Shown here piece by piece: positions 20,283 through 29,963 of a stretch of DNA of 64,000 bases; the first letter of the stretch is position 1; each line of letters begins with the position of its first letter. The notes below the pieces were generated by a model. That model was not told the DNA's origin. It made no database searches and worked only from the letters and a program-made list of their open reading frames with translations. The position numbers were made by a program, and so were the translations under genes. The stretch is from Candidatus Anaerostipes avistercoris (GTDB taxonomy: Bacteria > Bacillota > Clostridia > Lachnospirales > Lachnospiraceae), in assembly GCA_019119895.1 (NCBI GenBank), contig DWWD01000016.1, positions 40,379-104,378 on the forward strand, read 5' to 3'.

Positions 20283-20917
20283 TGAAAATATTAATACTGA
20301 CAGGCGGAGACTTTGATCCGGTCTTCGCCTCATCTTATATAAAGGAATGGAAACCAGACAAGATCATAGCGGCTGACCGGGGGCTTTTGGCGGTCCGGGA
20401 GCTGGGGCTGACGCCGGATGCCATTTTAGGCGATTTCGACAGCTGCAGCAGGGAAGTGATGGATCAGTTTGAGACAAAAGATAAGCTGCTGGTGCCGTGT
20501 GAAAAAGATGATACGGATACCGGTCTTGCCATGCAGAAGGCGGTTTCCATGGAAGCCGATGAAATTTTAGTAATAGGGGCTGCCGGAACCCGGCTGGATC
20601 ATGTGCTGGGAAACATCGGGCAGCTGGTGTACGCCTTCCGCAAAGGCGTAAAGGCACAAATGGTTGACGGGCATAATCGAATTACGGTTCTGGAGCACTG
20701 TCACAGAGTGGAGAAAGAACAGCAATTCGGCCAATATATTTCCCTGATTCCTCTTTATGAGGCGAAGGGGGTAACACTGCAAGGATTTAAGTATCCGCTG
20801 AACGATGATACGCTGGTATTCCATGAATCCTGGGGCATTAGCAATGAATTGTCGGCGGATTACGGAGAAATCCGATTCCGGTCCGGAACTCTGCTTATGA
20901 TAGAGAGCCGGGACTAG
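20282..20917 (+). CDS. thiN: Thiamine diphosphokinase
   Basis: ILGDFDS, DDTDTGLAMQKA, GAAGTRLDHVLGN. Confidence 0.9.
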   Translation: MKILILTGGDFDPVFASSYIKEWKPDKIIAADRGLLAVRELGLTPDAILGDFDSCSREVMDQFETKDKLLVPCEKDDTDTGLAMQKAVSMEADEILVIGAAGTRLDHVLGNIGQLVYAFRKGVKAQMVDGHNRITVLEHCHRVEKEQQFGQYISLIPLYEAKGVTLQGFKYPLNDDTLVFHESWGISNELSADYGEIRFRSGTLLMIESRD

Positions 20918-20922
20918 GAACA

Positions 20923-21462
20923 ATGAAAAGAAATGTGAGGTATTTACAAATGGCAAACAAAAAACAGCAGAACAAAACCGCAGGGAATCAGAAATCCCGG
21001 GCAGGCGCAGGCACCAGGAGAGTAAGGAGAATCGAAAAGAGAATGGGCGGAATCGAAAAAATATTATTTTTTCTTCTGATCCTTCTTTTCGCAGCATCCT
21101 TTCTGGGTCTGTACATGGGAGACTACATGGAAGCAAATGCATATTTTCAGGCAGGAATGGGGATGAATCTGGTAGCTATCGCCATTCTGAGTCTGGAGAA
21201 GTTTTTCTTCTGCAAGAACTGGAACCGAAAAGTCACAACAGGATATGAGGTGTCTTACTGGGTGATCGTAGTGTATACGCTTGCCCTGGCGCTGCAGTAT
21301 GAAGGGATTCTGGATCTTGGACTTATGGAGGAAAGGAGCATCTGGATGGTAGTTCCGGCGGCAAGTCTGATATGGATTACAAAGCTTGTTTTTGGGGACG
21401 TGGCCTTTATTGACTATGAAGCCAGAAAAGAAGCAGAGGAGAAAAAGAAAGGACGAAAGTAA
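20923..21462 (+). CDS. Hypothetical membrane protein (possible start at ATG 20950)
   Basis: Basic N-terminus followed by about four hydrophobic segments; no recognised family. Confidence 0.6.
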   Translation: MKRNVRYLQMANKKQQNKTAGNQKSRAGAGTRRVRRIEKRMGGIEKILFFLLILLFAASFLGLYMGDYMEANAYFQAGMGMNLVAIAILSLEKFFFCKNWNRKVTTGYEVSYWVIVVYTLALALQYEGILDLGLMEERSIWMVVPAASLIWITKLVFGDVAFIDYEARKEAEEKKKGRK

Positions 21463-21969
21463 ATGAATTACCAAAAACCTAAAATTGCAGCATCAGCAAA
21501 GATTGCCCGAGAAGCGGTCCTGCTGGGTGATATTACTATCGGAGAAGAATCCACAGTGCTTTTCTTTACAGTTATGAGAGCAGAGGGGGAAGAGTCCATT
21601 GTGATCGGAAACCAAAGCAATGTTCAGGAGAACTGTACCATTCATGTGGATGAGGGGAAAAGCGTCAAAATCGGTGATGGCGTCACCATTGGGCATAATG
21701 CTGTCATTCACGGATGCGAGATCGGGGATCACACGCTGATCGGTATGGGTTCCATCATTATGGACGGCGCAAAAATCGGAAAAGGCTGCCTGATCGGAGC
21801 AGGAAGTCTGGTGACTCAGAATGTGGAAATACCGGACGGAATGCTCGTGATGGGAAGCCCGGCAAGAATAAAGCGTCCATTGACTGAGGAAGAGAAAAAG
21901 TATGTGGCGGACAGTGTTCCGGAATATGTTGGAGTAGGTAACATGCTGAGAGAAGACGGCGTGCTGTAA
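21463..21969 (+). CDS. Gamma carbonic anhydrase family (left-handed beta-helix) protein
   Basis: Hexapeptide repeats; VQENCTIHVDE, GHNAVIHGCEIGDHTLIGMGSIIMDGA. Confidence 0.9.
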   Translation: MNYQKPKIAASAKIAREAVLLGDITIGEESTVLFFTVMRAEGEESIVIGNQSNVQENCTIHVDEGKSVKIGDGVTIGHNAVIHGCEIGDHTLIGMGSIIMDGAKIGKGCLIGAGSLVTQNVEIPDGMLVMGSPARIKRPLTEEEKKYVADSVPEYVGVGNMLREDGVL

Positions 21970-21991
21970 GGGCAGTTAAGGGTGAGGAAGT

Positions 21992-23101
21992 ATGAGATAT
22001 AAAAAATGCCCAATTTGTGATGAAAAATTAAGAAACGGAGTCTGCCCTGTCTGTGGCTATGATTTTAAACGACTGGAGAAGAAACAGAATCCGGAGAGCC
22101 GGCACTGGGATGTGCTGGAGCAGGATCCAGGGACACAGGAACCGGTCTTTGTCCATGAGGAAAAGAAATGCGGGAAAAAGAAGAAAGACCGGAAAAAATG
22201 GAGCCGGTACAAAAAGCGGATGGAAACTCAGAGGGTCAGAAGAAATACGGCTGGAAGAAGAAATTCCAGAAGGACCGGTCTCATCATTCTGATCGTGATT
22301 ATCCTGCTGGTCTCCGGTATACTGCCGTTCATTGGAAATATGGTTTTCCAGGGAATTTCCGATGTGAAGGATGAAGTTCAATACCGGTTTTTTGACGAGA
22401 CCGATTCAGGCGACACGGTGGAATCAGATCCGTACAGAAATACGACTTATGCCCTGGATACTCAGGGAGAACATTTCGAGACAGAACTGACGGCGGGAGA
22501 ATATCTGGTAGGAGCTGATCTTCCGGAAGGAATTTATCAGGTCTCCGTTGAGGAAGGGAAAACCGCGCTTCTGGCGAGAAATCAGGAACAGAGGATCAGC
22601 CTTTATGATTTCTATAAAGCAGATGCGGAGGATGACGATGGATTTTATAAAAAATCAGAGGAGATCCGGCTGTATACGGGAACTTATCTGAGAATTGACG
22701 GAGCAGGAACCATGCGGCTTGAGACGGACAGTGCAAAGGGAGAATATCAGCTGGTGGGGAATCCACTGAAAGAAAATGTTGCAGTCAAAGGAACTATGAC
22801 GGCAGGGAAAGACTTCCCGGCAGGTTCTTACGATATTGTCTGCAGAAAGAACCGGGGCACGGTTCAGACCCTCTACCAGATTACAGAAAACGGCGCTGAA
22901 TATACTACAGATTATAATATGATTGCCAGCGGCGCCAATGATGTGTGGGGAGATCCGGAAAGATATCAGCAGGTGTATTTTTATGACGGAATGCGGATTA
23001 AAGTACCGGATGATATGGAAGTGGAGCTGGAACCGTCTGTCTATACCCGCCCTGAAAATGCGGTGGAATATCGTTTCTATGAACAGACGAACGGTAATTG
23101 A
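21992..23101 (+). CDS. Zinc-ribbon single-pass membrane protein with duplicated extracellular domain
   Basis: CPICDEKLRNGVCPVCGYDF zinc ribbon, one TM, two related G.Y.VG.D.P.G.Y segments. Confidence 0.65.
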   Translation: MRYKKCPICDEKLRNGVCPVCGYDFKRLEKKQNPESRHWDVLEQDPGTQEPVFVHEEKKCGKKKKDRKKWSRYKKRMETQRVRRNTAGRRNSRRTGLIILIVIILLVSGILPFIGNMVFQGISDVKDEVQYRFFDETDSGDTVESDPYRNTTYALDTQGEHFETELTAGEYLVGADLPEGIYQVSVEEGKTALLARNQEQRISLYDFYKADAEDDDGFYKKSEEIRLYTGTYLRIDGAGTMRLETDSAKGEYQLVGNPLKENVAVKGTMTAGKDFPAGSYDIVCRKNRGTVQTLYQITENGAEYTTDYNMIASGANDVWGDPERYQQVYFYDGMRIKVPDDMEVELEPSVYTRPENAVEYRFYEQTNGN

Positions 23102-23145
23102 CAGGATATGGCTTGAAAATACAGAGGGAGTATGATACATTTAAT

Positions 23146-23240
23146 AGTAATGGAATATCCGGAGCAGAGAGGCTCCGGCGGGCTGTACCGTGGAATTGAG
23201 ATTCTGCCCCGAGGCACCAAAGGCCCCGGGGTTTTTTCTT
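23146..23240 (+). promoter_or_regulatory. Leader with T-box-like antiterminator/terminator, probably degenerate
   Basis: AGTA, AGAGAG and GGCTG motifs, GGG-CTGTACC-GTGGAAT..ATTCTG-CCCC antiterminator-like fold, then CCCCGAGGCaccaaaGGCCCCGGGG-TTTTTT terminator. Confidence 0.5.
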
Positions 23241-23284
23241 AGAAAACAGCGGCGGTGCCGGCAGAAGATGAAGGAGGAAAAAAC

Positions 23285-23578
23285 ATGGCAAATCATATTG
23301 ATGATGAAACGATTGAATATGTCGGAATCCTTGCCAAGCTGGAATTGTCCGGTGAGGAAAAGGAACAGGCAAAAAAAGATATGGAAAGCATGCTGGATTA
23401 TGTAGATAAATTGAATGAACTGGATACCAGCGGAGTGGAACCGATGTCTCATGTATTTCCGGTGCGCAATGTGTTCCGGGAAGATGTAGTGACCAATGGA
23501 GACGGAAGCGAAGATACGCTGGCAAATGCACCGGAGGCACAGGATAATTCTTTCGTAGTGCCGAGAACGATCATATAG
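23285..23578 (+). CDS. gatC: Asp/Glu-tRNA amidotransferase subunit C
   Basis: MANHIDDETIEYVGILAKLELSGEEKE...; immediately before gatA; ATG 23285 with RBS. Confidence 0.93.
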   Translation: MANHIDDETIEYVGILAKLELSGEEKEQAKKDMESMLDYVDKLNELDTSGVEPMSHVFPVRNVFREDVVTNGDGSEDTLANAPEAQDNSFVVPRTII

Positions 23579-23588
23579 GAGGCAGGAC

Positions 23589-25064
23589 ATGAGTATTTTA
23601 GATTGCACTGCCCTTGAACTGGGCAGAAAGATAAAAGAGAAAGAAATTACTGCTGTGGAGGCGACAAAAGCCGCTCTGGAACAGATGAAGGCCGTGGAAG
23701 ACAAAGTGCATGGATTTGTGTCCTACGATGAGGAAAGCGCCTTAAAGAGAGCAGAGGAAGTACAGAAAGGAATCGAGGAAGGAAAATACACAGGACCGCT
23801 GGCGGGAGTGCCAATGGCCATTAAGGATAATATCTGCACGAAAGGATATGCGACTACCTGCAGTTCCAGAATCCTTGAGAATTTTGTGCCGACCTATTCC
23901 GCTCAGGCAGTGGAGAATCTGATCGAAGCGGGAGTGATCTTCCTTGGAAAAACAAATATGGATGAGTTTGCCATGGGAAGCACCACAGAGACTTCTGCCT
24001 TTGGAGAAACCAAAAATCCATGGAATCTGGAGAAGGTTCCGGGAGGTTCTTCCGGAGGGTCAGCTGCGGCAGTTGCGGCCAATGAGTGCTTTATGGCTCT
24101 TGGATCTGATACCGGCGGATCCATTCGTCAGCCGGCGTCTTACTGCGGCGTGACTGGAATGAAACCGACTTACGGCACGGTTTCCCGATATGGACTGATC
24201 GCATATGGCTCTTCTCTGGATCAGATCGGACCGATCGCGAAAGATGTATCAGATTGTGCGGCTCTTTTGGAAGTGATCGCTTCCCATGACCCGAAAGATT
24301 CTACTTCCATCGGAAGAGATGAATATGATTTCACCAGCGCCCTGGTAGACGATGTAAAGGGAATGAAAATCGGAATTCCGAAAGATTATTTCGGTGAGGG
24401 ACTGGATCCGGAAGTAAAAGACGCGGTGCTGGCTGCGGCAAAAGCGCTGGAGGCAAAAGGCGCGGTTGTGGAAGAATTTGAACTTGGACTGGTAGACTAT
24501 GCGATTCCTGCATACTATGTCATTGCGGCAGCGGAGGCAAGTTCCAACCTTTCAAGATTCGACGGTGTAAAATACGGATACAGAGCCAAAGAGTATGAGG
24601 GGCTTCACAATATGTACAAGAAGACCAGATCCGAAGGATTCGGAGCGGAAGTAAAACGCCGTATTATGCTGGGATCTTTCGTTTTAAGTTCCGGATATTA
24701 TGACGCGTATTATCTGAAAGCATTAAGAACAAAAGCGCTGATCAAGAAAGAATTCGACAAAGCATTTGAGAAATATGATATGATCCTGGGACCTGTCGCT
24801 CCGACAACGGCGCCGAAACTGGGAGAAAGCCTGAGCGACCCGATCAAGATGTATCTGGGTGATATTTATACGATTTCTGTCAATCTGGCCGGACTTCCGG
24901 GAATTTCCCTGCCGTGCGGCAAGGATAAGAATGGAATGCCGATTGGTCTGCAGCTGATCGGAGACTGCTTCCAGGAGAAGAAGATCATCCAGGCAGCTTA
25001 CGCATTTGAGCAGACAAGAGAATATGAGGCTCCGGAGATTGCAAAAGGAGGTGCCAGAGCATGA
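23589..25064 (+). CDS. gatA: Asp/Glu-tRNA amidotransferase subunit A
   Basis: Amidase signature GGSSGGSAAAVAANECFMALGSDTGGSIRQPAS. Confidence 0.97.
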   Translation: MSILDCTALELGRKIKEKEITAVEATKAALEQMKAVEDKVHGFVSYDEESALKRAEEVQKGIEEGKYTGPLAGVPMAIKDNICTKGYATTCSSRILENFVPTYSAQAVENLIEAGVIFLGKTNMDEFAMGSTTETSAFGETKNPWNLEKVPGGSSGGSAAAVAANECFMALGSDTGGSIRQPASYCGVTGMKPTYGTVSRYGLIAYGSSLDQIGPIAKDVSDCAALLEVIASHDPKDSTSIGRDEYDFTSALVDDVKGMKIGIPKDYFGEGLDPEVKDAVLAAAKALEAKGAVVEEFELGLVDYAIPAYYVIAAAEASSNLSRFDGVKYGYRAKEYEGLHNMYKKTRSEGFGAEVKRRIMLGSFVLSSGYYDAYYLKALRTKALIKKEFDKAFEKYDMILGPVAPTTAPKLGESLSDPIKMYLGDIYTISVNLAGLPGISLPCGKDKNGMPIGLQLIGDCFQEKKIIQAAYAFEQTREYEAPEIAKGGARA

Positions 25065-26500
25065 GAAAACAGTATGAGGCCGTCATTGGACTGGAAGTCC
25101 ATGTAGAACTGGCAACAAAGACAAAGATTTTCTGTGGATGCAGCACAGAATTCGGTGGGGCGCCGAATACCCATACATGTCCGGTGTGTACCGGAATGCC
25201 GGGATCCCTTCCGGTATTGAATAAACAGGTGGTGGAATATGCAGTCGCAGTGGGACTGGCTGCCAACTGTGACATCACCCAGAACTGCAAATTTGACCGT
25301 AAGAACTATTTCTATCCAGATAATCCTCAGAATTATCAGATTTCCCAGCTGTATCTGCCGATCTGCAGAAATGGTAAAGTGGAAATTGATGTGGATGGAA
25401 ATAAGAAAGATATCAGAATCCATGAGATTCACATGGAAGAAGATGCCGGAAAGCTGATCCATGACCCGTGGACCGGAGATTCTCTGGTAGACTTTAACCG
25501 CTCCGGCGTTCCTTTGATCGAGATCGTGTCAGAGCCGGATATGCGCTCTGCCGATGAGGTTATCGCTTACCTGGAAAAATTAAGACTGATCATCCAGTAT
25601 CTGGGCGCGTCAGACTGCAAGCTGCAGGAGGGTTCCATGAGAGCGGACGTGAACTTATCTGTGAGAGAAGAAGGAGCAGAAGAGTTCGGAACAAGGACAG
25701 AGATGAAGAACCTGAATTCTTTCAAGGCCATTAAGAGAGCCATTGAAGGAGAAATGGAACGACAGATCGATCTGATCGAAGCCGGTGAGGAAGTAGTGCA
25801 GGAGACACGCCGTTGGGATGACACCAAAGGAGAATCTTTCGCCATGCGTTCCAAAGAGGATGCTCAGGATTACCGTTACTTCCCGGATCCGGATCTGGTG
25901 CCGGTGGAAATCAGTGATGAATGGATCGCCCAGATCAAAGCAGCTCAGCCGGAATTCAGAGATGAAAAGAAAGCCAGATACAAAGAGGAATATGACCTGC
26001 CGGACTATGATATTGATATTATAACCGGTTCCAAACATATGGCGGATTTATTCGAGGCGACCATTGACCTCGGGTCTGATCCGAAAGAAGTATCCAACTG
26101 GGTGATGGGAGAGACCATGCGTCTGGTCAATGAATCAGAAATGGAACTGGATGATGTGGCGTTTGCGCCGGAACATCTGGCAAAACTGATCGAGATGATC
26201 AAGAACAATGAGATCAACCGAAAAGTCGGAAAAGAAGTGTTCGAGAAGATTTTCAGAGAAAATATTGATCCTGCGGCATATGTAGAAGAGCACGGATTAA
26301 AATCTATGAGTGACGAAGGAGCGCTCCGAGCGGCAATCGAAAAGATTGTAGCAGAGAATCCGAAATCTGTAGAAGACTTTAAATCCGGTAAGAAAAAAGC
26401 TAAAGGATTCCTGGTGGGACAGACGATGAAAGCGACACAGGGAAAAGCAGATCCTGGAATCGTAAACAAGATTTTGGACGAAATTCTGTCACAGATTTAA
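25061..26500 (+). CDS. gatB: Asp/Glu-tRNA amidotransferase subunit B
   Basis: YEAVIGLEVHVEL, CPVCTGMPGSLPVLN, DFNRSGVPLIEIVSEPD. Confidence 0.97.
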   Translation: MRKQYEAVIGLEVHVELATKTKIFCGCSTEFGGAPNTHTCPVCTGMPGSLPVLNKQVVEYAVAVGLAANCDITQNCKFDRKNYFYPDNPQNYQISQLYLPICRNGKVEIDVDGNKKDIRIHEIHMEEDAGKLIHDPWTGDSLVDFNRSGVPLIEIVSEPDMRSADEVIAYLEKLRLIIQYLGASDCKLQEGSMRADVNLSVREEGAEEFGTRTEMKNLNSFKAIKRAIEGEMERQIDLIEAGEEVVQETRRWDDTKGESFAMRSKEDAQDYRYFPDPDLVPVEISDEWIAQIKAAQPEFRDEKKARYKEEYDLPDYDIDIITGSKHMADLFEATIDLGSDPKEVSNWVMGETMRLVNESEMELDDVAFAPEHLAKLIEMIKNNEINRKVGKEVFEKIFRENIDPAAYVEEHGLKSMSDEGALRAAIEKIVAENPKSVEDFKSGKKKAKGFLVGQTMKATQGKADPGIVNKILDEILSQI

Positions 26501-26511
26501 TCAGAAACTAT

Positions 26512-26549
26512 AAGGACATAGATTTACAGTTTTGTAGATTTATGTCCTT
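26512..26549 (+). terminator. Intrinsic terminator after gatB
   Basis: aaggacatagatttac...gtagatttatgtcctt then tttct. Confidence 0.75.
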
Positions 26550-26621
26550 TTCTATTGAATTTGTGTTTCAAAATCAGTACAATAAGAAAGAAAAAAGGAG
26601 AAAGGTATTGGATAGTAGAGT

Positions 26622-27419
26622 ATGAGAGAATATAAAGGAATTGTATTTTTTGATTATGATGGAACAACAGTAGACGAAGTAGACCGAATTAAAACCGCAA
26701 CGCCGACAACGGTGGAATCACTGCAAAAGTTAAAACAAAACGGATATCTGACGATGCTGTGTTCCGGGCGTACAAAACGTTTTCTGGAGATGGATATCGA
26801 TAAATTTCAGGGAGCCATTACCTGCAATGGAGCTCATACGGAGGCAAACGGAGAGATTTTCCGTGACATTACCATTCCGGACGAGCTGTTATTTGATGTG
26901 ATCAACAAGTATTTTCCGCGGGATACGATCATCCAGCTGGAAACTCAGGACGTGACCTATTATCTTCATAATGACGCGGATTTTTTCCAGTATTACTGCC
27001 GGCTGTTCAGCCTGCCGGAGAGATGGTATGCTCCATGGAAATTCCGGACAAAAGATAATCATATTAATAAATTGGTGTTAAATTACAAAGATCCGCAGGT
27101 GCTGGAAGATTTCAAGGAAGAATATAAGGATGTATTCCAATGCGCGAAGCATGTGCGGGAAAATTTTATTGATATCACTCTGAAGGGTGTCACAAAGGGA
27201 GACGCCATTGAAGAATTGATCGAAGAACTGGGAATCGATAAGAAAGATACCTATGCATTTGGAGACGCAGATAACGATGTTGAGATGATGAAAGTGGTCG
27301 GAACCGGAGTTGCCATGGGAAGACACAGTGATGCAGTAGGCGAAGTGGCGTCAATGGTAACCGGAACCGTAAAAGAAGAAGGCATCACACAGGCATTGGA
27401 GAAATTGGGGCTGATATAA
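26622..27419 (+). CDS. HAD superfamily hydrolase (Cof-type), copy 1
   Basis: FFDYDGTTVD motif I, GDADNDVEMM motif IV. Confidence 0.88.
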   Translation: MREYKGIVFFDYDGTTVDEVDRIKTATPTTVESLQKLKQNGYLTMLCSGRTKRFLEMDIDKFQGAITCNGAHTEANGEIFRDITIPDELLFDVINKYFPRDTIIQLETQDVTYYLHNDADFFQYYCRLFSLPERWYAPWKFRTKDNHINKLVLNYKDPQVLEDFKEEYKDVFQCAKHVRENFIDITLKGVTKGDAIEELIEELGIDKKDTYAFGDADNDVEMMKVVGTGVAMGRHSDAVGEVASMVTGTVKEEGITQALEKLGLI

Positions 27420-28219
27420 TGGGAAAATATAAAGGAGTCGTATTGTTTGATTATGATTTTACGACGGTAGACAGAGATGACGGGATTCTGGTGGCATCCC
27501 AGAAGACCATAGAATCTTTAAATAAACTCAAAGAAAACGGATATCTGACGATGCTGTGTTCCGGGCGGAGCAAACGTTTTCTGGAAGATGATATTGACAA
27601 GTTCCAGGGGGCGATCACCTGTAATGGAGCTTACACAGAGATTGAGGGACGTTCGGTTCGTGATATCCATATCCCGCAGGATGTAGTGCAAAAGGTAATC
27701 AGAGAGTATGATACGGAAGAATCAGCGCTCCATCTGGAAACCCAGGATGTGACATATTACATTGAGCACGGACAGGATTTTTATAAAGGATTCCGTTTGT
27801 TCCTGGATCTCCCGGAACACTGGTTCGCGCCGTGGAGTGAGCATAAAGAGGGAGAACATATCACCAAGATCGTCATGAACTGCACGAAAAAAGAAATTAT
27901 GGATCAATTCCGGGAAGAATTTGCCGGGCAGCTGCAGTGTGTACCTCCGTTTGAAGACAAGCTGATTCTGGATGTTATGTCAGTGGGAATTACAAAAGGA
28001 GAGGCGATCGATTATCTGCTGGATCAGTTTGAAATTGACCGGAAAGACAGCTATGCATTTGGTGATTCTGACAATGATGTGGAAATGCTGAAGACTGTCG
28101 GCACCGGCGTGGTGATGGGAAAGCACAGCAAGGCAGCAGGAGAGGCTGCAGCGATGTTTACCGGAACAGTAAAAGAAGAAGGAATTACCACAGGATTGGA
28201 AGCGCTAGGATTGATTTAA
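27419..28219 (+). CDS. HAD superfamily hydrolase (Cof-type), copy 2
   Basis: Paralogue of the preceding ORF; LFDYDFTTVD, GDSDNDVEML. Confidence 0.86.
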   Translation: MGKYKGVVLFDYDFTTVDRDDGILVASQKTIESLNKLKENGYLTMLCSGRSKRFLEDDIDKFQGAITCNGAYTEIEGRSVRDIHIPQDVVQKVIREYDTEESALHLETQDVTYYIEHGQDFYKGFRLFLDLPEHWFAPWSEHKEGEHITKIVMNCTKKEIMDQFREEFAGQLQCVPPFEDKLILDVMSVGITKGEAIDYLLDQFEIDRKDSYAFGDSDNDVEMLKTVGTGVVMGKHSKAAGEAAAMFTGTVKEEGITTGLEALGLI

Positions 28220-28220
28220 T

Positions 28221-28925
28221 ATGGTAAAAATAATATTTGATCTGGATGACACTTTGTATGATCTGATGGAGCCGTTTCAGAAAGCTCATGAGGAAGTCTT
28301 CGGGGATAAGACCGACGCAGACTGTGAGCAATTGTTTATGGCATCCAGGATATATAGTGATAAAGCATTTTATCTGGTAAGAGATGGAAAAATGCCAAAG
28401 AAAGAAGAATTCGCTTACCGGATTCGGAAAACGTATCAGGATGCGGGACTGGAGCCTGACCGGGAAGAAACGGACCGGTTTGAAAAACGGTACCGCTATT
28501 ATCAGAAGCATCTGCATGTACCGGAAGTGATTCGGAAAATGCTGGATTTCTGTGTGGAACGGAGAACCGTGATCGGGATTCTGACCAATGGAACCGCTGT
28601 GAATCAGGGAAAGAAGATAGAGGTTTTGGGAATGGAGCGGTGGTTTCCAAAGGAACGGATTTTTATATCAGACGAGGTGGGAGCTACCAAGCCTGATGTC
28701 AGAGCCTTTCAGGCTGTAGAAAATTCCATGAATCTGGATCCGAAGGATATCTGGTTTGTGGGAGATACGTTCGAAGTGGATGTGGACGGCGCCCGTAATG
28801 CCGGCTGGCATATCATATGGTTCAATCACCGGAAACGAAAGGCACCGGAAGGAGCCGGACAGCCGGATCTGGAAGTAAGGTCAGCGGAAGAACTGCTGGA
28901 AGCAATTGAAAAATTGACAAAATAG
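28221..28925 (+). CDS. HAD family hydrolase (YjjG-like)
   Basis: IFDLDDTLYD, GILTNGTAVNQ, VGDTFEVDVDGARNAGWHIIWFN. Confidence 0.85.
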   Translation: MVKIIFDLDDTLYDLMEPFQKAHEEVFGDKTDADCEQLFMASRIYSDKAFYLVRDGKMPKKEEFAYRIRKTYQDAGLEPDREETDRFEKRYRYYQKHLHVPEVIRKMLDFCVERRTVIGILTNGTAVNQGKKIEVLGMERWFPKERIFISDEVGATKPDVRAFQAVENSMNLDPKDIWFVGDTFEVDVDGARNAGWHIIWFNHRKRKAPEGAGQPDLEVRSAEELLEAIEKLTK

Positions 28926-28927
28926 AC

Positions 28928-28977
28928 AAAAAATTGACAGCAGAGAAGAGGAAAGTCTTTTCTGCTGTCAATTTTTT
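28928..28977. terminator. Bidirectional terminator between convergent HAD and rpiR-family genes
   Basis: aaaaattgacagcagagaag...cttttctgctgtcaatttttta. Confidence 0.8.
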
Positions 28978-29839
28978 ATAACTTATGATCCGCGATAACA
29001 GTACGAATTGTTTTTAAAGACTGATTTGCCTGTTCGCTGTTTCGAAACATTGCCAAAACAAAGATGGCATCAATAATAGCCAGCTGAGAAATCCTGGATG
29101 CCAGTGCCTCAGAGCGGTAAGCTGTCTCTTCAGCCGTACAGGTCAGAACAATGTCTGCGATTTTAGTGAGCGGCGAAGTAGGATAGCTGGTCAGAACAAT
29201 AATTTTTGCAGATGTTTTTCTTGCGGTTTTGGCAATTTCAATGGTTTCTTTTGTAGCACCGGTATGAGAAATAATAAATGCGCAGTCATTTGATGTTAAA
29301 AGAGAGGCATTCATCAGCTGCATATGATAATCGGATACATATTGACATTGAACCGGAGAGCGGAGAAATTTGTGATACATATCTTCAGCAACAACGCTGG
29401 ATCCGCCTATACCAAAAAAACTTACAATATTAGATTTTAAAAAAATATCTGCCGTTCTGCCGTAATCTTCTGCATGAATTAATTTTTTAGTATCCTGCAG
29501 AGACTGAATAGTAGAATCAAAAACTTTTTCAATTTTTGTGTAGTCATTATCAGATTGCTGAATGTTTTCATGAATAGAGACAGAAGCATCTGACTCTTCC
29601 GTCAGAAGAGCTATCTTAAATTCTTTGAATCCTGAATAACCTAATTTCCTTGTAAACTGAAAAAAGGTGGAAACAGCAATTCCGAGAAACTGTGCAATTT
29701 CATTGATGGTACTCCTGGATGTTTTCTCAGGGTAATCTAATACATAATCAGCAATTCTTTTTTCAGTAGGACTTAATTCAGGATATAAAGCTTTGATTTT
29801 CAAACGGATTGTGATGGCAGATTTTTCTTCATGCTTCAT
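28976..29839 (-). CDS. MurR/RpiR family transcriptional regulator (HTH + SIS)
   Basis: LSPTEKRIADYVLDYPEKTSRSTINEIAQFLGIAVSTFFQFTRKLGYSGFKEFKI; SIS domain. Confidence 0.92.
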   Translation of the reverse strand: MKHEEKSAITIRLKIKALYPELSPTEKRIADYVLDYPEKTSRSTINEIAQFLGIAVSTFFQFTRKLGYSGFKEFKIALLTEESDASVSIHENIQQSDNDYTKIEKVFDSTIQSLQDTKKLIHAEDYGRTADIFLKSNIVSFFGIGGSSVVAEDMYHKFLRSPVQCQYVSDYHMQLMNASLLTSNDCAFIISHTGATKETIEIAKTARKTSAKIIVLTSYPTSPLTKIADIVLTCTAEETAYRSEALASRISQLAIIDAIFVLAMFRNSEQANQSLKTIRTVIADHKL

Positions 29840-29934
29840 AATTATTCTCCAAAGTTTTGTATATTGAATTTCATATAAAATAATATCATTTTTTTTTATG
29901 ATTGTAAAACGAAAAAATTTCTTTATAAAAAGTA

Positions 29935-29963
29935 TTTACAAGAAAAAATTTTTGTGCTAATAT
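29935..29963 (+). promoter_or_regulatory. Promoter of the PTS operon
   Basis: TTTACA, 17 nt, TAATAT; spacer contains GAAAAAATTT, which is also present at 29911. Confidence 0.55.
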
